A stretch of 64,000 nucleotides of DNA from Cornus controversa (lineage: Eukaryota > Streptophyta > Magnoliopsida > Cornales > Cornaceae). Position 1 is the stretch's first letter; every line of letters starts with the position of its first letter. The stretch is from NCBI GenBank assembly GCA_026545225.1, contig CM048849.1, forward strand, positions 13,027,541 to 13,091,540. Reading direction: 5' to 3'. This document shows, in pieces, positions 11,161 to 22,187 of this stretch. The notes beneath the pieces are model-generated. The model did not search any database and was not told the DNA's origin. It saw nothing but the letters and a program-made list of their open reading frames with translations. The translations under genes and the position numbers were made by a program.

Positions 11161-11786
11161 ACAGAGCAATTCTAATATGCAGGAAAAAAATTCTACTTTT
11201 CCATCCAAAAATGAATTGGAGGAATTGAGTGCATTTTTGGAAGAGTCATCGACACTATGTTGGACAAACCAAATTATGTATAAAGAAGTTCAATGAAAAA
11301 AAAAATTTGTTCAGCGTCAATGGCAACTGTTGCAGCGATGATTGGAAGAAAGAAAAGATCGCCTAAAAAACACCACCGAAACACCATCACATCTGCTAAA
11401 TTATCGTGCCTTTGGCTACACCGGCAGCAACATCGCTTCCATGGAAGTGACAAGTCTCCGCTGACACTGATGAGCATGAATGCCCATAAATGTTCTCAAA
11501 ACAAGAAGAAAACTTCAGGGGATTTATTAGTTTCCTTGAAGAACATCATGTAGATCTCATAAATGGTAAGAGGTGTCTAATTGATGATGATAGCCCTTCA
11601 TTGATGGTCACTGATAAAACCAAAGGCAGAGCTAATAACAAATGTGGCCACAACTGCAAGATCAGGAGATACAAACATAGATGGTCAAACCAAGGAAACA
11701 ATAATTGCAACTGATCATCAACAAGATAAGGACACTCTTGATGCTAATATGGAGGCACGTACCAGTGGCCCTACTTTAAAACGCAG
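11161..11786 (+). pseudogene. Gene-like remnant of unknown identity
   Basis: Several open segments occur in different frames, for example an acidic stretch near 11211-11290 (NELEELSAFLEESS) and about 58 open codons from about 11606 to the splice-donor-like site at 11786 (containing GDTNIDGQTKETIIATD). The texture differs from the surrounding LTR DNA and the segment ends in CGCAG|GTAAGAATGG, a good plant splice donor. I do not recognise the protein. No single frame spans the region, so it is either exons with undetected introns or a decayed gene. Confidence 0.3.
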
Positions 11787-11870
11787 GTAAGAATGGTCCA
11801 TGATAGTAATTAGTGATTCACCCAACAATCATACATTTACTAACGTTATAAAGACTAATGAAAATGACGC
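11787..11870 (+). other. Candidate short intron interrupted by the chromovirus
   Basis: The left part begins GTAAGAATGG and contains TTTACTAAC (about 11834-11842), matching the plant branch-point consensus. It ends in the insertion target GACGC. The sequence resumes at 57406 with GACGCAG|CAACCC. Joined across the 5-base duplication this gives an 86-base AT-rich intron with GT donor, branch point and CAG acceptor, a usual size for plants. The reading frame across the joint is not certain. Confidence 0.4.
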
Positions 11871-14503
11871 ACGACCCATTGGTTTATATTACTTTTATTA
11901 TTTCATGTGAATTGCTTTGCCTTTATTTTATTTTTTATCATTTTATGTGAATTTATTTGTCTTTATAGATTCTTATTATTTGATGTCAATTTCTTTGCCT
12001 TTATTTTTATCATTTTATATGAATTTCTTTGTTGATTGTGTCTTGTCTGATTTAATTATTTTTTTTAAAATGCTTTGGATTGGGCTAAGGAGGAATTCGA
12101 GCCTGAATGGTTGGGCTAGGGGTATGCTTAAGTTGTGGGCTAGGGTTTATAGTTATAATATTTTATTTTATTTTTTTTTTTAGTTTATTTAGTTTTCTAG
12201 AAGAAAAAAAATAATGATAAAACAAAAGAAAATATGAGACTAGGGTTTCTACCATTTGTTATACGCGCAGAAACCAAGAGTGTAGACACAAGAGAGAAGG
12301 GAGAGAAGGAGCAAACCGTAGGGACGAGTTTTGGGTCGACAATAAGGAAAGTTTGATTCTTCTCTTCCCCTTTGAATTCGTATGCGTAGTCTAGGTTTGA
12401 TGATTATGTTTATATTCAAAAATTTTATATAATTTTTATGTTTTTTTTCTGTTGCTTTTTGTTGATAAGTTTCGTGAGATTGATTATGCTAACTTTATAT
12501 AGGAGTATAGAGTTGTATATATATGAATATATGCAAATATATTTGATGTATCTATACAATGTATGGAAATCTTACATGCATGAATTTGGGTTGGAAAGAG
12601 ATGTTAATTTGTAAACCTTTTATGTTGTTATTGTCGAGTAAACGACCCTTGATCTTTAGGAAAATAGATCGTTGAGTAACTTGGCTTTAATTTTTGAATT
12701 TTTGCGATGAACCCTAGAACTAGTGAATTGGGGGTTTTCAATTCGACCTATTTTTTATGGGGCTTTTTCTACCAATGGGTAGAAGGGATCAAGAGGAGAT
12801 TATTGGTACCAAAATTGGGATGAACAGAGGTCGGACGACGTCGTAAAATACACCAGAAAAACCCCAGCGCGTTGCCATGTGTGCTGGGGAAGATGATCTG
12901 GAAAGAGGATCTTTGGGCCCCACTCACGGGGGCCCACCTCTAGGCACAGTTTGGACCCATTCCGAACTTTTTTTATTTTTTATTTTTTTTGAAATTTTTG
13001 GTAAATCTTGATAATTCAAAAAATGATTTTTTTAAAAATATTTAAATATTTCCAAAAATTTGCAAAATTTTACTTTAACTTCCTAGGGGTTAAATAAACT
13101 TGGGATTTAAATTTCATGTAGAAATGAGCTTCCCTTATGGCTAAATGAATTTTTAAAGTGTCTTAAAATTGTGTTTTTCACATTCTTATGTTTAGAAAAT
13201 ATTTTAAAAAATTTCTGAAATTTCTAAAAAAATTTAGGTAACCTTATAGAGATAAAATATACTTAGGTTTTCAATTTCAGGTGAAAATAAGTTTCCCTTG
13301 TGGTTTTATTTGTTGTAAAAGCATGCCTTCATTAGAAAAATACTTTTTTAAATTTCTAAAAATTCTAGAATAATTAAACATGGTTTCAGGAACAGAATAG
13401 GACCGAAAACCTATATTAGAGTTAGGTTTTTACTCCCTCGAAGGTTTAGATTCATTGGAGGCTTGGTTGGGTGTTTGCTTCTTAAGTGGATATTTGTATT
13501 ATTTTATTCCTTGACGGTATTTTCCTTCAAAATTATAAATGTCCATGAAATACTCGATTTTGATTTATTTGTGAACGAGTTGTCTTATTGTGACGATTGC
13601 ATATCGGAGAATTTTAAATAAATTTTTTTGCGCAATGTTAATTATGATGCACTTTATTTTATTCCATGTTGTAAATTGGTTTGGGATGCATGTAAGGATT
13701 GTCGGGGCATGTTAGGATTGCCAATACCTATTAAGGTATGTAAAGTTAAAGGAGGCATGTAAAGATTGCCATGGGCATGTCAAGATAGCCAATACCCACT
13801 AAGGTATCCAAGGATAAAAATGGTGGCATATCAGGATTGCTTAAAATTGATATTATACATGTTTATGTTTCTTACTTCTGAACTTAAAGAATGTGTTCAC
13901 TTTTGTATGATAAGGGTTTTGATGGAACATTGTAAAAGATGACTATTGTTTTGTAAACATGTGTTGGATAAGGAATGACTTGTATGTTATATCTCTATAT
14001 TCCTCTTGTGTCCTTCATACTGAGGGTGTGTATATTGGTTCTTTGATTGGGATGTAGTAGATAGGACTTGTTTGTGGGTTTAACCCACTTTGTTGATATT
14101 TCAGGTCCCAAGTAGGTTCCACCACAATGATAGAGTTTTAGGATTTGGTTTGGCAGACATCTTCTCTCTCTCATCAATTTCAAGGTAAGAACTTATTCTC
14201 TTCTTCCAGTTCAAACTATGAACTCTTTTGAGATTTTGGTTGTTGATTTTTAATTTTGTTTAAACTTTTGGTTCTTTATGGTTAAGGGGTCCTTGGGTTA
14301 CTGGACTTCCAAATTATATTACCACACACGTACTTATTCATTTAATGTTTGTTTTAATTAAGAGAGATATTCTATTCTGCTTTTAGAATTTATTTCATTC
14401 TGTCTTTTGTACTTTACGCTTATTTCTATCAGTTGTTAGTATCTCCCAAGTTTTGTGTGTGAGACTGGTCACCTCATGCGCGAAGTTTTGTAGGGGTATT
14501 TCA
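11871..14503 (+). repeat. Chromovirus 5' LTR
   Basis: Collinear with the two-part 3' LTR from TTTATATTACTTTTATTATTTC (11883) to GGGTATTTCA (14503). It keeps the uninterrupted target of the Athila array, a single GTCTA at 12389-12393 followed by GGTTTGATGATTATG. The first bases (ACGACCC) may be the remains of a TGTAACGACC-type LTR start. There is a GA-rich leader near 12285-12312 and no coding content. Confidence 0.8.
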
Positions 14504-14504
14504 G

Positions 14505-14517
14505 TTGATATCAGAGC
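14505..14517 (+). other. Primer binding site, initiator-Met type
   Basis: TTGATATCAGAGC follows the LTR end after one base. It differs by one base from TGGTATCAGAGC, the complement of plant initiator tRNA-Met used by most chromoviruses. Confidence 0.8.
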
Positions 14518-14613
14518 ATTCCAGGTTTAAGTGTCCTTAGCTTTTAAGGGTCCATCGTAGGGTATCTTCTGCATTGCAAATTCTGATAAATAGAATTCTA
14601 AGTATAGAGTTCA

Positions 14614-15690
14614 TTGTATTTTAATCTATCCTCAGAGGTATTAATGTCTATTCTATTTCCTCTCCAGATACCACCCCGTAGAAGGGGGAATGTGAATGAT
14701 ATTCTGGGTCAAGGTCATGCTCAGGGTGGAGATGCAGAGATTCCTCCTAACTTGACAACTACTATCGCTCAGGCTGTAGCTACTGGAATGCCGACTGCTC
14801 TTCAAAATCAGCAGCCACAACAGATGGCACAGGTTCCACTACCTATGGAGCAGCCCAACACTTGGGAGAGGGTACGAAATTCCTTCACAAAAGGGAATTC
14901 ATCAGAGTTTTCAAGGTCTACAGAGGTGACTGAGGTGTATCAGTGGAGGAAAGACATTGAACGCCATCTTCGCATGATTATGTGCACTAGGGTACAGAAA
15001 TAGATGCTAGCTACCTTTAAGCTAGTAGGGGATGTATTGCAATGGTGGGAGTCGGTGACTACACCGGAACAGCAGACTATATTCACCTATACAAATTTCA
15101 GGTTCACTTTGATGCTAAGTATTTCCCGTATGAGTGAGGGCAGCCAAAAAGAAGGAATTTCTCTAGTTACAATAGGGGGACAGAATTGTTGCAGCATATG
15201 AACAGGAATTCACTAATCTATCATTGTTTGCACCTGAGGATGTGGACACTAAAGAAAAGAAGCTGCGATGTTTTGTGAAAGGGATAATATGGCCTCTTCA
15301 ACAAGTCATTTTGGGATATCCAGCTTATACTACGTATACTCAGGTGGTGGATGCTGCTTTGCAGCACTGTCAGTCAAGAAAGGATCACAAGAAAGGGTAG
15401 GCAGAGAAATGATACGACAGGGACTTCACTGGTCAAATAGTGGAGAGAAGGAATAGAAATAGCAGTAGGGAATTTGAGAGGGGCAGTCATTCAGGGCAAC
15501 AATCATAGAAGAGACACAGATCTAAATGTGATGCTCAGAGAGGGGGAGCCTCTACTCACAGGAGGCACAATAGAGTACTATAGGGGAACAATTGTAGAGG
15601 CCTACTGGTGTGTTCAGAGGAAACTGTTATAGTTGTGGGGAGCTGGGGCATTCAGCCAGGTATTCCCCTCACACCAATTAGGGACAGCCT
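14614..15690 (+). pseudogene. Chromovirus gag remnant
   Basis: It begins with residues IPPRRRGN and runs through an LVGDVLQWWESV motif typical of chromovirus Gag, but stops (for example TAG at 15001-15003) and frameshifts break it. Near 15619-15665 a zinc-knuckle remnant reads CYSCGELGHSARYS, with the last Cys replaced by Ser. Structural nucleocapsid protein in the family; inactive here. Confidence 0.75.
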
Positions 15691-15810
15691 AGTCAGCAGA
15701 GATAGAGACAGCAACCACCTTTGCCGATACCATAGGTTCCACAGATACAGGCTCAGCATCGTCCAGCTTTACCAGTATCACCACCGCTGGTGGGACAACC
15801 TGGGTAACAG

Positions 15811-16330
15811 ATGCGTTATGGGAGGGTTTGCAATGTTATGCCATATGACGTGCAAGATCCTCAGGTGATTAAGCGTATGTTTCTTATCAATGGTAGAGTG
15901 GGTCAGGTTTTATTTGATACTGGTGCATCTCATTCCTTTGTATCTAGAGCATTTGCTAGCTTATCTGGTTTAGATCTTCAGTCATGTACTTCTCCACTCA
16001 CTATATCTACGCCGTTGGGGGCTAGTACGGTTCTACAAGAACATGGTAGTTAGGTCCCTATAGAAATTGGCAGACTCAGATTCTTGGCAGATTTATTGAT
16101 CCTAGATATGAGATCATATGATGTCATACTCGGGATGTACTGGTTATCACATTATAATGCTCATGTTAATTGTCACGATAAGGCAATTATTTTCGCTATA
16201 CCGAGTCAGGAGAGGTACTTAATTACTATGCCGCAATCAAAGGAAAGGTCTAGTACACACTTGTTCTTTATCAGCGAAGAGTCTCCAAAAGGAACTACAG
16301 TATCTTTAGATTCCATTCCAGTGGTGTGAG
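15811..16330 (+). pseudogene. Chromovirus protease and linker remnant
   Basis: The frame carries the aspartic protease motif VLFDTGASHSFVS near 15905-15945. After a stop (near 16051) the collinear frame continues with a LDMRSYDVILGMYWLSHYNA segment typical of the end of the domain. This pepsin-like half-enzyme would cleave the Gag-Pol precursor. The DTG catalytic triplet is retained, but the polyprotein around it is broken. Confidence 0.75.
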
Positions 16331-16497
16331 ATGTCCAGGATGTGTTTCAGGAGATCCCAGGGTTACCACCTAGTCGTGAGATTGACTTCGTGATAGATTT
16401 AGCTCCAGGAACCAGACCTATTGCTAGGGCTCCATAAAGAATGGCGCTGGTGGAAATGAGATGTGTATTGATGTAGGAGGAGAGCCCAATATCATAT
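16331..16497 (+). pseudogene. Junction where the RT domain is deleted
   Basis: The N-terminal lead into reverse transcriptase ([17 protein letters not shown], then TRPIARAP) is present, but the sequence then passes after about 40 bases into the RNase H part (SYVSRKLKPH). The palm domain with its YxDD site, about 300 or more residues in the family, is missing. The element therefore cannot encode its own RT. Confidence 0.75.
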
Positions 16498-16800
16498 GTG
16501 TCACGTAAGCTTAAGCCTCATGTGCTTAATTACCCGATGCATGATCTGGAGCAGGCAGCTGTGATTTTTGCTTTGAGGATTTGGAGACATTACCTTTTAG
16601 GTGAGACCTTCAGATTATTCAATGACGATAAGAGTTTGGAATATCTATTCTCAAAGAAGGAGCTGAATATGAGACAGCGAAGGTGGTTGGAGTTTGTGAA
16701 AGACTATTATTTTTTCATCTAGTACCACCCGGGGAAAGCGAATGTAGTAGCTGATGCACTTACTCACCTACCCTATGCTAGTTTATCTGTCTTATTCGAA
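16498..16800 (+). pseudogene. Chromovirus RNase H remnant
   Basis: The frame includes NYPMHDLEQAAVIFALRIWR and KELNMRQRRWLEFVKDY, both typical of the Ty3/gypsy RNase H domain, then a stop, then YHPGKANVVADAL. In the family it degrades the RNA of the RNA/DNA hybrid. The N-terminal catalytic Asp region is lost with the RT deletion. Confidence 0.75.
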
Positions 16801-16839
16801 GCAGAGTGGAATAACTTGAGCAGTGTTGATGCCTTTGTA

Positions 16840-16913
16840 GCATGTGTGGTGGTTATGCCTATGATCATACGAAGGGGCATGTGTGGTGGTTATGCCTATG
16901 ATCATACGAAGGG
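16840..16913 (+). repeat. 37-base tandem duplication in pol
   Basis: The unit GCATGTGTGGTGGTTATGCC... followed by TATGATCATACGAAGGG occurs twice in a row without a mismatch. It adds 37 bases and so shifts the reading frame between RNase H and integrase. Confidence 0.9.
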
Positions 16914-16929
16914 TAGTTACTGATTAGCT

Positions 16930-17830
16930 TACTGACCCATAATACGTAGAGAAGGTGACCGAGTTAACATCTGGGGAGGTACCATTCTATACAGTGGGTA
17001 GAGATAGAGGATTGAGGTACAAGGGGCAATTAGTGGTTTCTCACAATGATGACTTGAGGAGGACAGTGATGAGTGAGGCCCACAGTTCTCAGTTTTTAAT
17101 ACACCTGGGAGGGGATAAAATATACCAGACATGAAGTGACAGTTTTGGTTGGCAGGCATAAAGAGGGACATAGCTATATTTGTCTTTAACTGCAGCACTT
17201 GTCAGATGACCAAGATTGATCACCAGAGACCGCCGGGGTCTTTGCAGCCATTACCTATACCAGAGTAGAAGTAAGAGAGCATCTCTATGGATTTCATTAT
17301 AGTACTTCCCACCTCATAGTGAAACCATGATGTTGTTTAAGGGATAATGGACAGGCTAACGAAATCAGCACATTTCTTGCCAATTTGCTCAAGTTACACC
17401 TCAGAGCAATACGTGAAACTTTACATTGCAGAGATAGTGAAGCTTCATGGTGTGCCTTTGTCCATTATATCGGATAGTGATCTAAGCTTTGTTTTAGGGT
17501 TTTGGGAGAGCTTTCAGCAGGAATGGGTACAGCTCTGCACCTCAGTATAGCCTATCACCCACAGACCGATGGTCAGACTGAGAGGGTTAATCAGATTCTA
17601 GATGATATGTTGTGAGCATGTGTACTCAGCTTCAAAGGAAACTAGGAGAGTTACTTGCCACTAGTTGAATTTGCCAAGAATAATAATTATCGAAATACTA
17701 TTGGTATGGCACCATTTGAGGCTCTGTACAGACATCTATGTAAATCACCAATTTACTGGCTGGAAGCTAGAGAGAGTAGATTTTTGGGTCCTATTTCATT
17801 AAGGACACCTTAGAAAAAGTTGTCCTTATT
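16930..17830 (+). pseudogene. Chromovirus integrase remnant
   Basis: The N-terminal zinc-binding part is recognisable near 17130-17230 (FWLAGIKRDIA, CSTCQMTK). The core follows with MDRLTKSAHFLPI (17347 on), ISDSD (second catalytic Asp region), and in another frame YHPQTDGQTERVNQ with the catalytic Glu. Stops and frame changes (near 17271, 17548 and 17612) prevent expression as one protein. Confidence 0.75.
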
Positions 17831-17839
17831 AGAGACAGT

Positions 17840-18290
17840 ATGCGAACTACGCAGAGTAGACAGAAGAGTTATGCTGATCGAAGAACTCGTGCACTAGAGT
17901 TCAAGGTGGGGGATCAAGTTCTTCTCAAGGTTTCTCCCATGAAGGATGTGATGCGGTTTGGGAGAAAAGGGAAGTTAGCACCTTGTTTTGTAGGTCCTTT
18001 TATGATTACCGACAGGGTTGGAGTGGTAGCGTATAGACTAGCATTACCAGACATGATGCACAGGGTGCACAATGTCTTTCATGTCTCTATGCTACAGAAA
18101 TTCATTAGAGATGAGGATACATACCAACACATTGAGGTTGGAGAGATTAAGTTGCAGCCAGATGCAACATATGCGAACCAGCCTTACTGTATTCTTGACC
18201 ATAGGGACTAGGTCCTCCGCTCTAAGACCATTCCGCAGGTCGAGTTCAGTGGAGCCACCACAATGAGGCGGAGTCTACTTGAGAAAGGGA
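17840..18290 (+). pseudogene. Chromovirus integrase C-terminus with chromodomain-like tail
   Basis: The open part reads KSYADRRTRALEFKVGDQVL, then GPFMI and HNVFHVSMLQKFIRDED, the typical integrase C-terminus. After a stop, residues of a chromodomain can be followed in frame fragments near 18211-18297 (VLRSKTIPQV, then a W-containing segment and EREDEMK). In chromoviruses this tail directs integration to heterochromatin. Its presence is the main reason for the clade call. Confidence 0.7.
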
Positions 18291-18361
18291 GGATGAAATA
18301 AAAGCAAAGTATCCAAAGCTTTTTCTTTCAGGTATGGGATGAATTCCGAGGATGAAATTCC

Positions 18362-18382
18362 TCTTTTTAGGGGGGCGGGGAA
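18362..18382 (+). other. Polypurine tract of the chromovirus
   Basis: TCTTTTTAGGGGGGCGGGGAA lies directly before the 3' LTR start (TGTAATAACC at 18383). It is the usual primer for plus-strand DNA synthesis. Confidence 0.8.
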
Positions 18383-18935
18383 TGTAATAACCTGGAATCT
18401 TGACGTCAGTTATTTTAAATTTGAATTGCTTTATATTACTTTTATTATTTCATGTGAATTGCTTTGCCTTTATTTTTTTATCATTTTATGTGAATTGCTT
18501 TGTCTTTATAGATTCTTATTATTTCATGTTTATTTCTTTGCCTTTATTTTTTATCATTTTATGTGAATTTCTTTGTTGATTGTGCATTGTCTGATTTAAT
18601 TTTTTCTTTAAATACTTTGGATTGGGCTAGGGAGGAATTTGTGCTAGAATGGTTGGGCTAGGGGTATGCTTAAGTTGATGGGCTAGGGTTTATGGTTATA
18701 ATATTTTATTTTCTTTTATGTTTTTTTAGTTTATTTAGTTTTCTAGAAAAAAAATAATGATAAAAAAAAAAAAATAGGAAACTAGGGTTTCTACCGTTTG
18801 TTTTACACACAGAAACCAAGAGTGTAGATTCAAGAGAGAAGGGAGAGAAGTAACAAATCGTAGGGACGAGTTTTGGGTTGACAATAAGGCAAGTTCGATT
18901 CTTCTTTTCCCCTTTGAATCTGTATGCAAGGTCTA
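18383..18935 (+). repeat. Chromovirus 3' LTR, left part
   Basis: Begins TGTAATAACCTGG and matches the 5' LTR until GTCTA at 18931-18935, where the Athila array begins. It has the full LTR start that the 5' copy has lost. Confidence 0.85.
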
Positions 18936-20361
18936 TGATGTGGTCGGAACTAAATTATATTGTAAGCTTAATTTTGCCCTTTTTATCAAAATATAATTTA
19001 ACCACTCGCAAGAGCACGAATCTTTGTAGATAAGGTTCTATATAGAGGGTATCGATCCCACGAGGACTAGTCGTTAATTGTCATAAAGAAAGATTAATTC
19101 TACTTTAATTCTAAAGAAACAGGTTTTTGGTTTTGTGTTTAAAACTATTGCGTAAATGAAATGACGATAAAATTAAAGAGTAAAGTCGGGAGAGAGAACT
19201 AGGGTTGGTTTCCACCACTAGCCATTCACATGTTCATAAGTGTAGCAAGCATGGGGTTCATTAATTAAATGCCTAACAATGTCATTAGGCTTGTGACCTC
19301 AATGACATATCAAAAGATCAATGTGTGTGCTAACCTATCATAATCCATCTTCAACAAGCATAGCTCTTCAACCTAACTAACTACCTAATTACCCTACTCT
19401 CTACGTAAACACTACATGCATCCAAACTACCTTGTCTTGGCATGGTCTATACAAACTAGCATCACACATTCATTTAAACACCATTATCTAACCATCATTT
19501 GCACTTCTTGTGGAATATGCAAATGTTGTGCATTCAAGTGACAAAACCTACTCTAAGACAAGAATAAATTCCATATCAAATGAATATATATAAGAAATGT
19601 ATTTGTGTACATAATCACTAGGCTAAATAATCAACATTTAATTACAAATCCCCAAGAGCTACAAAGATGAACAAGTTTACATGGCTAGGGGTTGAAACCA
19701 ACACCCTAGTAGAAGAGTTAGTTGCTCATGGTTGCCTTGCACCCTTCCATTGATGAAGAGAATGAAGCTTCTTGGTCTGGTTCAGCTTTTCTCTTCCTCT
19801 CCCGAAGGTCTCTCTGCTGATCTTCTTGTGTGTCTGTTGAGAGATATGAGATATGTGGCTTTTTGTGCTTTTTGTATGCTTTTTGGCTCCTTTGGGCCCA
19901 CCATATATATATATATATATATATCATTATATATATCTCTTGTATCAAGAAGGCCCCCAAAAGTCTTGTTCAAGTCAGACAATCCCCCTAAGTCGTGTAA
20001 AAAGGGGGATTTTGTTGCAAGTGGGAGAGCAGGTGAGCAAGTGGCTAAGTGGGCTCTGCAGCATTTCGATTGATCGAAATTGCATTTCGATTGATCGAAA
20101 TTTCGATCAATCGAAATGAGATTTCGATCAATCGAAATCTCGATTGATCGAAATCCACATCTCGATTGATCGAAATGCCTTGGCAACATTTTCTGATTTC
20201 ATCTCTTGCCTGCAGAAAGCTACCAACTCTGCTCCATTTACTCCAATACCTGCAATACATCAAAAACACAAAAATACCGTAAACATATCTCGGTAAACGC
20301 AAAAAAGGAACTAACATATGCAATAAAGAGGGTTCAAATGCATAGAATTGAACACTTATCA
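18936..20361 (-). repeat. Athila array LTR1 (3' LTR of copy 1)
   Basis: Plus-strand ends are TGATGTGGTCGG and ACACTTATCA. On the element's strand, U3 starts at 20361, carries six palindromic TTTCGAT-type motifs (20064-20175) and then a long TA tract (about 19902-19936) that could hold the TATA box. It has private changes such as CGTGTAAAAAG (others CGTGCAAAAAG or CGTTCAAAAAG). Length 1426; the four LTRs differ in length by even numbers, consistent with (TA)n change. Confidence 0.92.
20064..20175. promoter_or_regulatory. Palindrome cluster in LTR1 U3
   Basis: Six copies of TTTCGAT-NN-ATCGAAA or its variants (centres TG or CA) lie within 112 bases. On the element's strand they lie upstream of the TA-rich tract. 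I infer a protein-binding control region; the binder is unknown. Confidence 0.6.
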
Positions 20362-20373
20362 CACCCCCAAACT
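20362..20373 (-). other. Polypurine tract, copy 1
   Basis: The minus strand reads AGTTTGGGGGTG directly before the LTR start TGATAAGTG. Priming site for plus-strand DNA. Confidence 0.85.
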
Positions 20374-22187
20374 TACATATTGCTAGTCCCTTAGCAATAC
20401 CATATTACAAAAATGAAATCAACTATCTTATACAAAAGTTTAATCATGCTCAGTCATCAACTAGATAAAGGGCGCTCATCCATTCATTTCACAATTGGCA
20501 AATGCAACAAGTATTACAGAACTATGTGGTCATTAGCAAAAATGGACTTTCACAAGCTATAAATGAACGACAGTCCCCACATACTAGCCAGCCCGAACAA
20601 CTATAACAATTCCAACCCCAAAATCCTCTTTGAAAAGTGAACATGCATTCTAACGTGTGGCTTTTGTCATATTTGGAGAAGAAAACGAACAAATCTGTTT
20701 TTAAGAGAAAAACTCATTGAAAATGCTCAACCCGGCTGTTTCATTATCACAAAACATTCATGATTGCTCATGTGCGGATGACCGTGCAATGCTTAGCTAT
20801 TTTTGCTTTCTTGTAAGCCCATGTAGCGGCATTGGGCCAATGACTCCCAAACCAATTGGTTTTAGGGCATTAGGCGAAGAAGCACCCCTCGGACTTAATA
20901 ACCGAGCTTACAAGGCGATGAGCGTAAGCAAGCCATCCGCTTATTACTGCTCAACCTTACACACTTTTACACGAATATTTCCTGCTTTGAGGCATAGAAA
21001 TCCGGTTTATTTAGTGAGAAGGCTTATTGCATAATTTTCTCTTTTTATTATTATTATTATTATTTTTTTTTTCAACAACCGGAAGAACTTATTCTCTAAG
21101 CTGTTCAGATAAAAACAGAAATTTCAAAAATTCTCCCTCAGACTTATACCCCACAATTTAAACTGCATGTGTGCGAATTTGTGCGGTTAAGGACAAATTT
21201 AGGGCAAGAACTGTACGTGCTCGAGTTTGGACAATAATGTAGACCGTTCTAGCTTACTATCAAGCTTGCAAAAGCGCGGGTATTTACAATGTTAAAGTTC
21301 TTAACTACCTGCTGCATTTACCTCGGACATTTATTCGAATGATCTTCCTTTAAAAAGCAAGACATCATAGCAAGCATGCAAAAATATCACAGAAAAAAAC
21401 TGCTCTACAATGACACTCAATATAATGACTGAACATTGCATGCATATGCAAGTGGTATAGCATACCGCACCCCCAAACTTATATGCAACATTGTCCTCAA
21501 TGCTTAGACAAGAAGAGCAAGGAAAGAAGTTACCGGGATGGCAGAATGCGAGAAAAATGGAAGTCCACAGCAGCGGTCATCCTGTAAATAAGAAAAATCT
21601 GCACAGAATACCAACTGGATACCACGAGCATTACGAGGAACAAAAAGTAGATAAATAGAACATAATGGAATACTTATGCACAAACAGACAATGCCAATAT
21701 CACTGTAAATCTAATGGTCTGAACTGGTGTTTCCCGATTGTCTAAGAGGTCTATGCGATAAGATATTGACTATCCAGGCGCGCTAACGTATAGCACGCAA
21801 AGGGGCTGCCTTTCTTTATTACCGCCATACTGTGTTGAAGTAATCTCAACAGTATTGGGAATTGAAACCAGCCGGTAATAAACGGAAATCATCAACTGAA
21901 TCGCATATAACAATTAGACAAGTGGTACTACATACATAGTCAAAGTATAGAGAACAGATAGGTTGACGGAAAGCAAAATAAAGACAGTAAAGACAACACA
22001 TGGCATAAAAGAAAATAAAAAAAGGTATTCCATATAAGTGAAAATGAGTCTTAGTACAAAGTGTACGTGCAGGTGGAATACTCAAAAAGAAACTAAACAT
22101 GGCCAACATGGCCTATCAAAAAAAAAAAAAAAGAAAGAAAGAAAGAAAAATACAGAAAATAAAGCAGAAAAGATGAATAAAGTGCAG
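20374..22187 (-). other. 3' non-coding region of copy 1
   Basis: About 1.8 kb between the end of the downstream ORF and the polypurine tract, without a convincing ORF on the element's strand. It contains a second copy of the polypurine-like string (21468-21479), a T-rich run (about 21043-21071, plus strand) and an A/GAAA tract (22119-22149). The equivalents are 31982-33797 and 43593-45410. A 105-codon plus-strand frame occurs in all copies (20717-21034 here) but is antisense to the element and recognised by no motif. Confidence 0.6.
21468..21479 (-). other. Second polypurine-like tract, copy 1
   Basis: The minus strand reads AGTTTGGGGGTG, identical to the terminal tract but about 1.1 kb upstream of it, in the context GAGGACAATG...TAAGTTTGGGGGTG. 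It is kept in all three copies. It could prime plus-strand DNA internally or be a relic of an earlier LTR junction. Confidence 0.5.

Noticed and set aside
19782..20362. Frames of 105-157 codons with repeated SIDRNFDQSK-like words
   Set aside because: They are translations of the TTTCGATCAATCGAAA palindromes and the TA tract in the LTR, with no start context or homology.
20717..21034. 105-codon plus-strand frame repeated in all three Athila units
   Set aside because: Antisense to the element, no recognisable motif, and its conservation is explained by the near-identity of the units.
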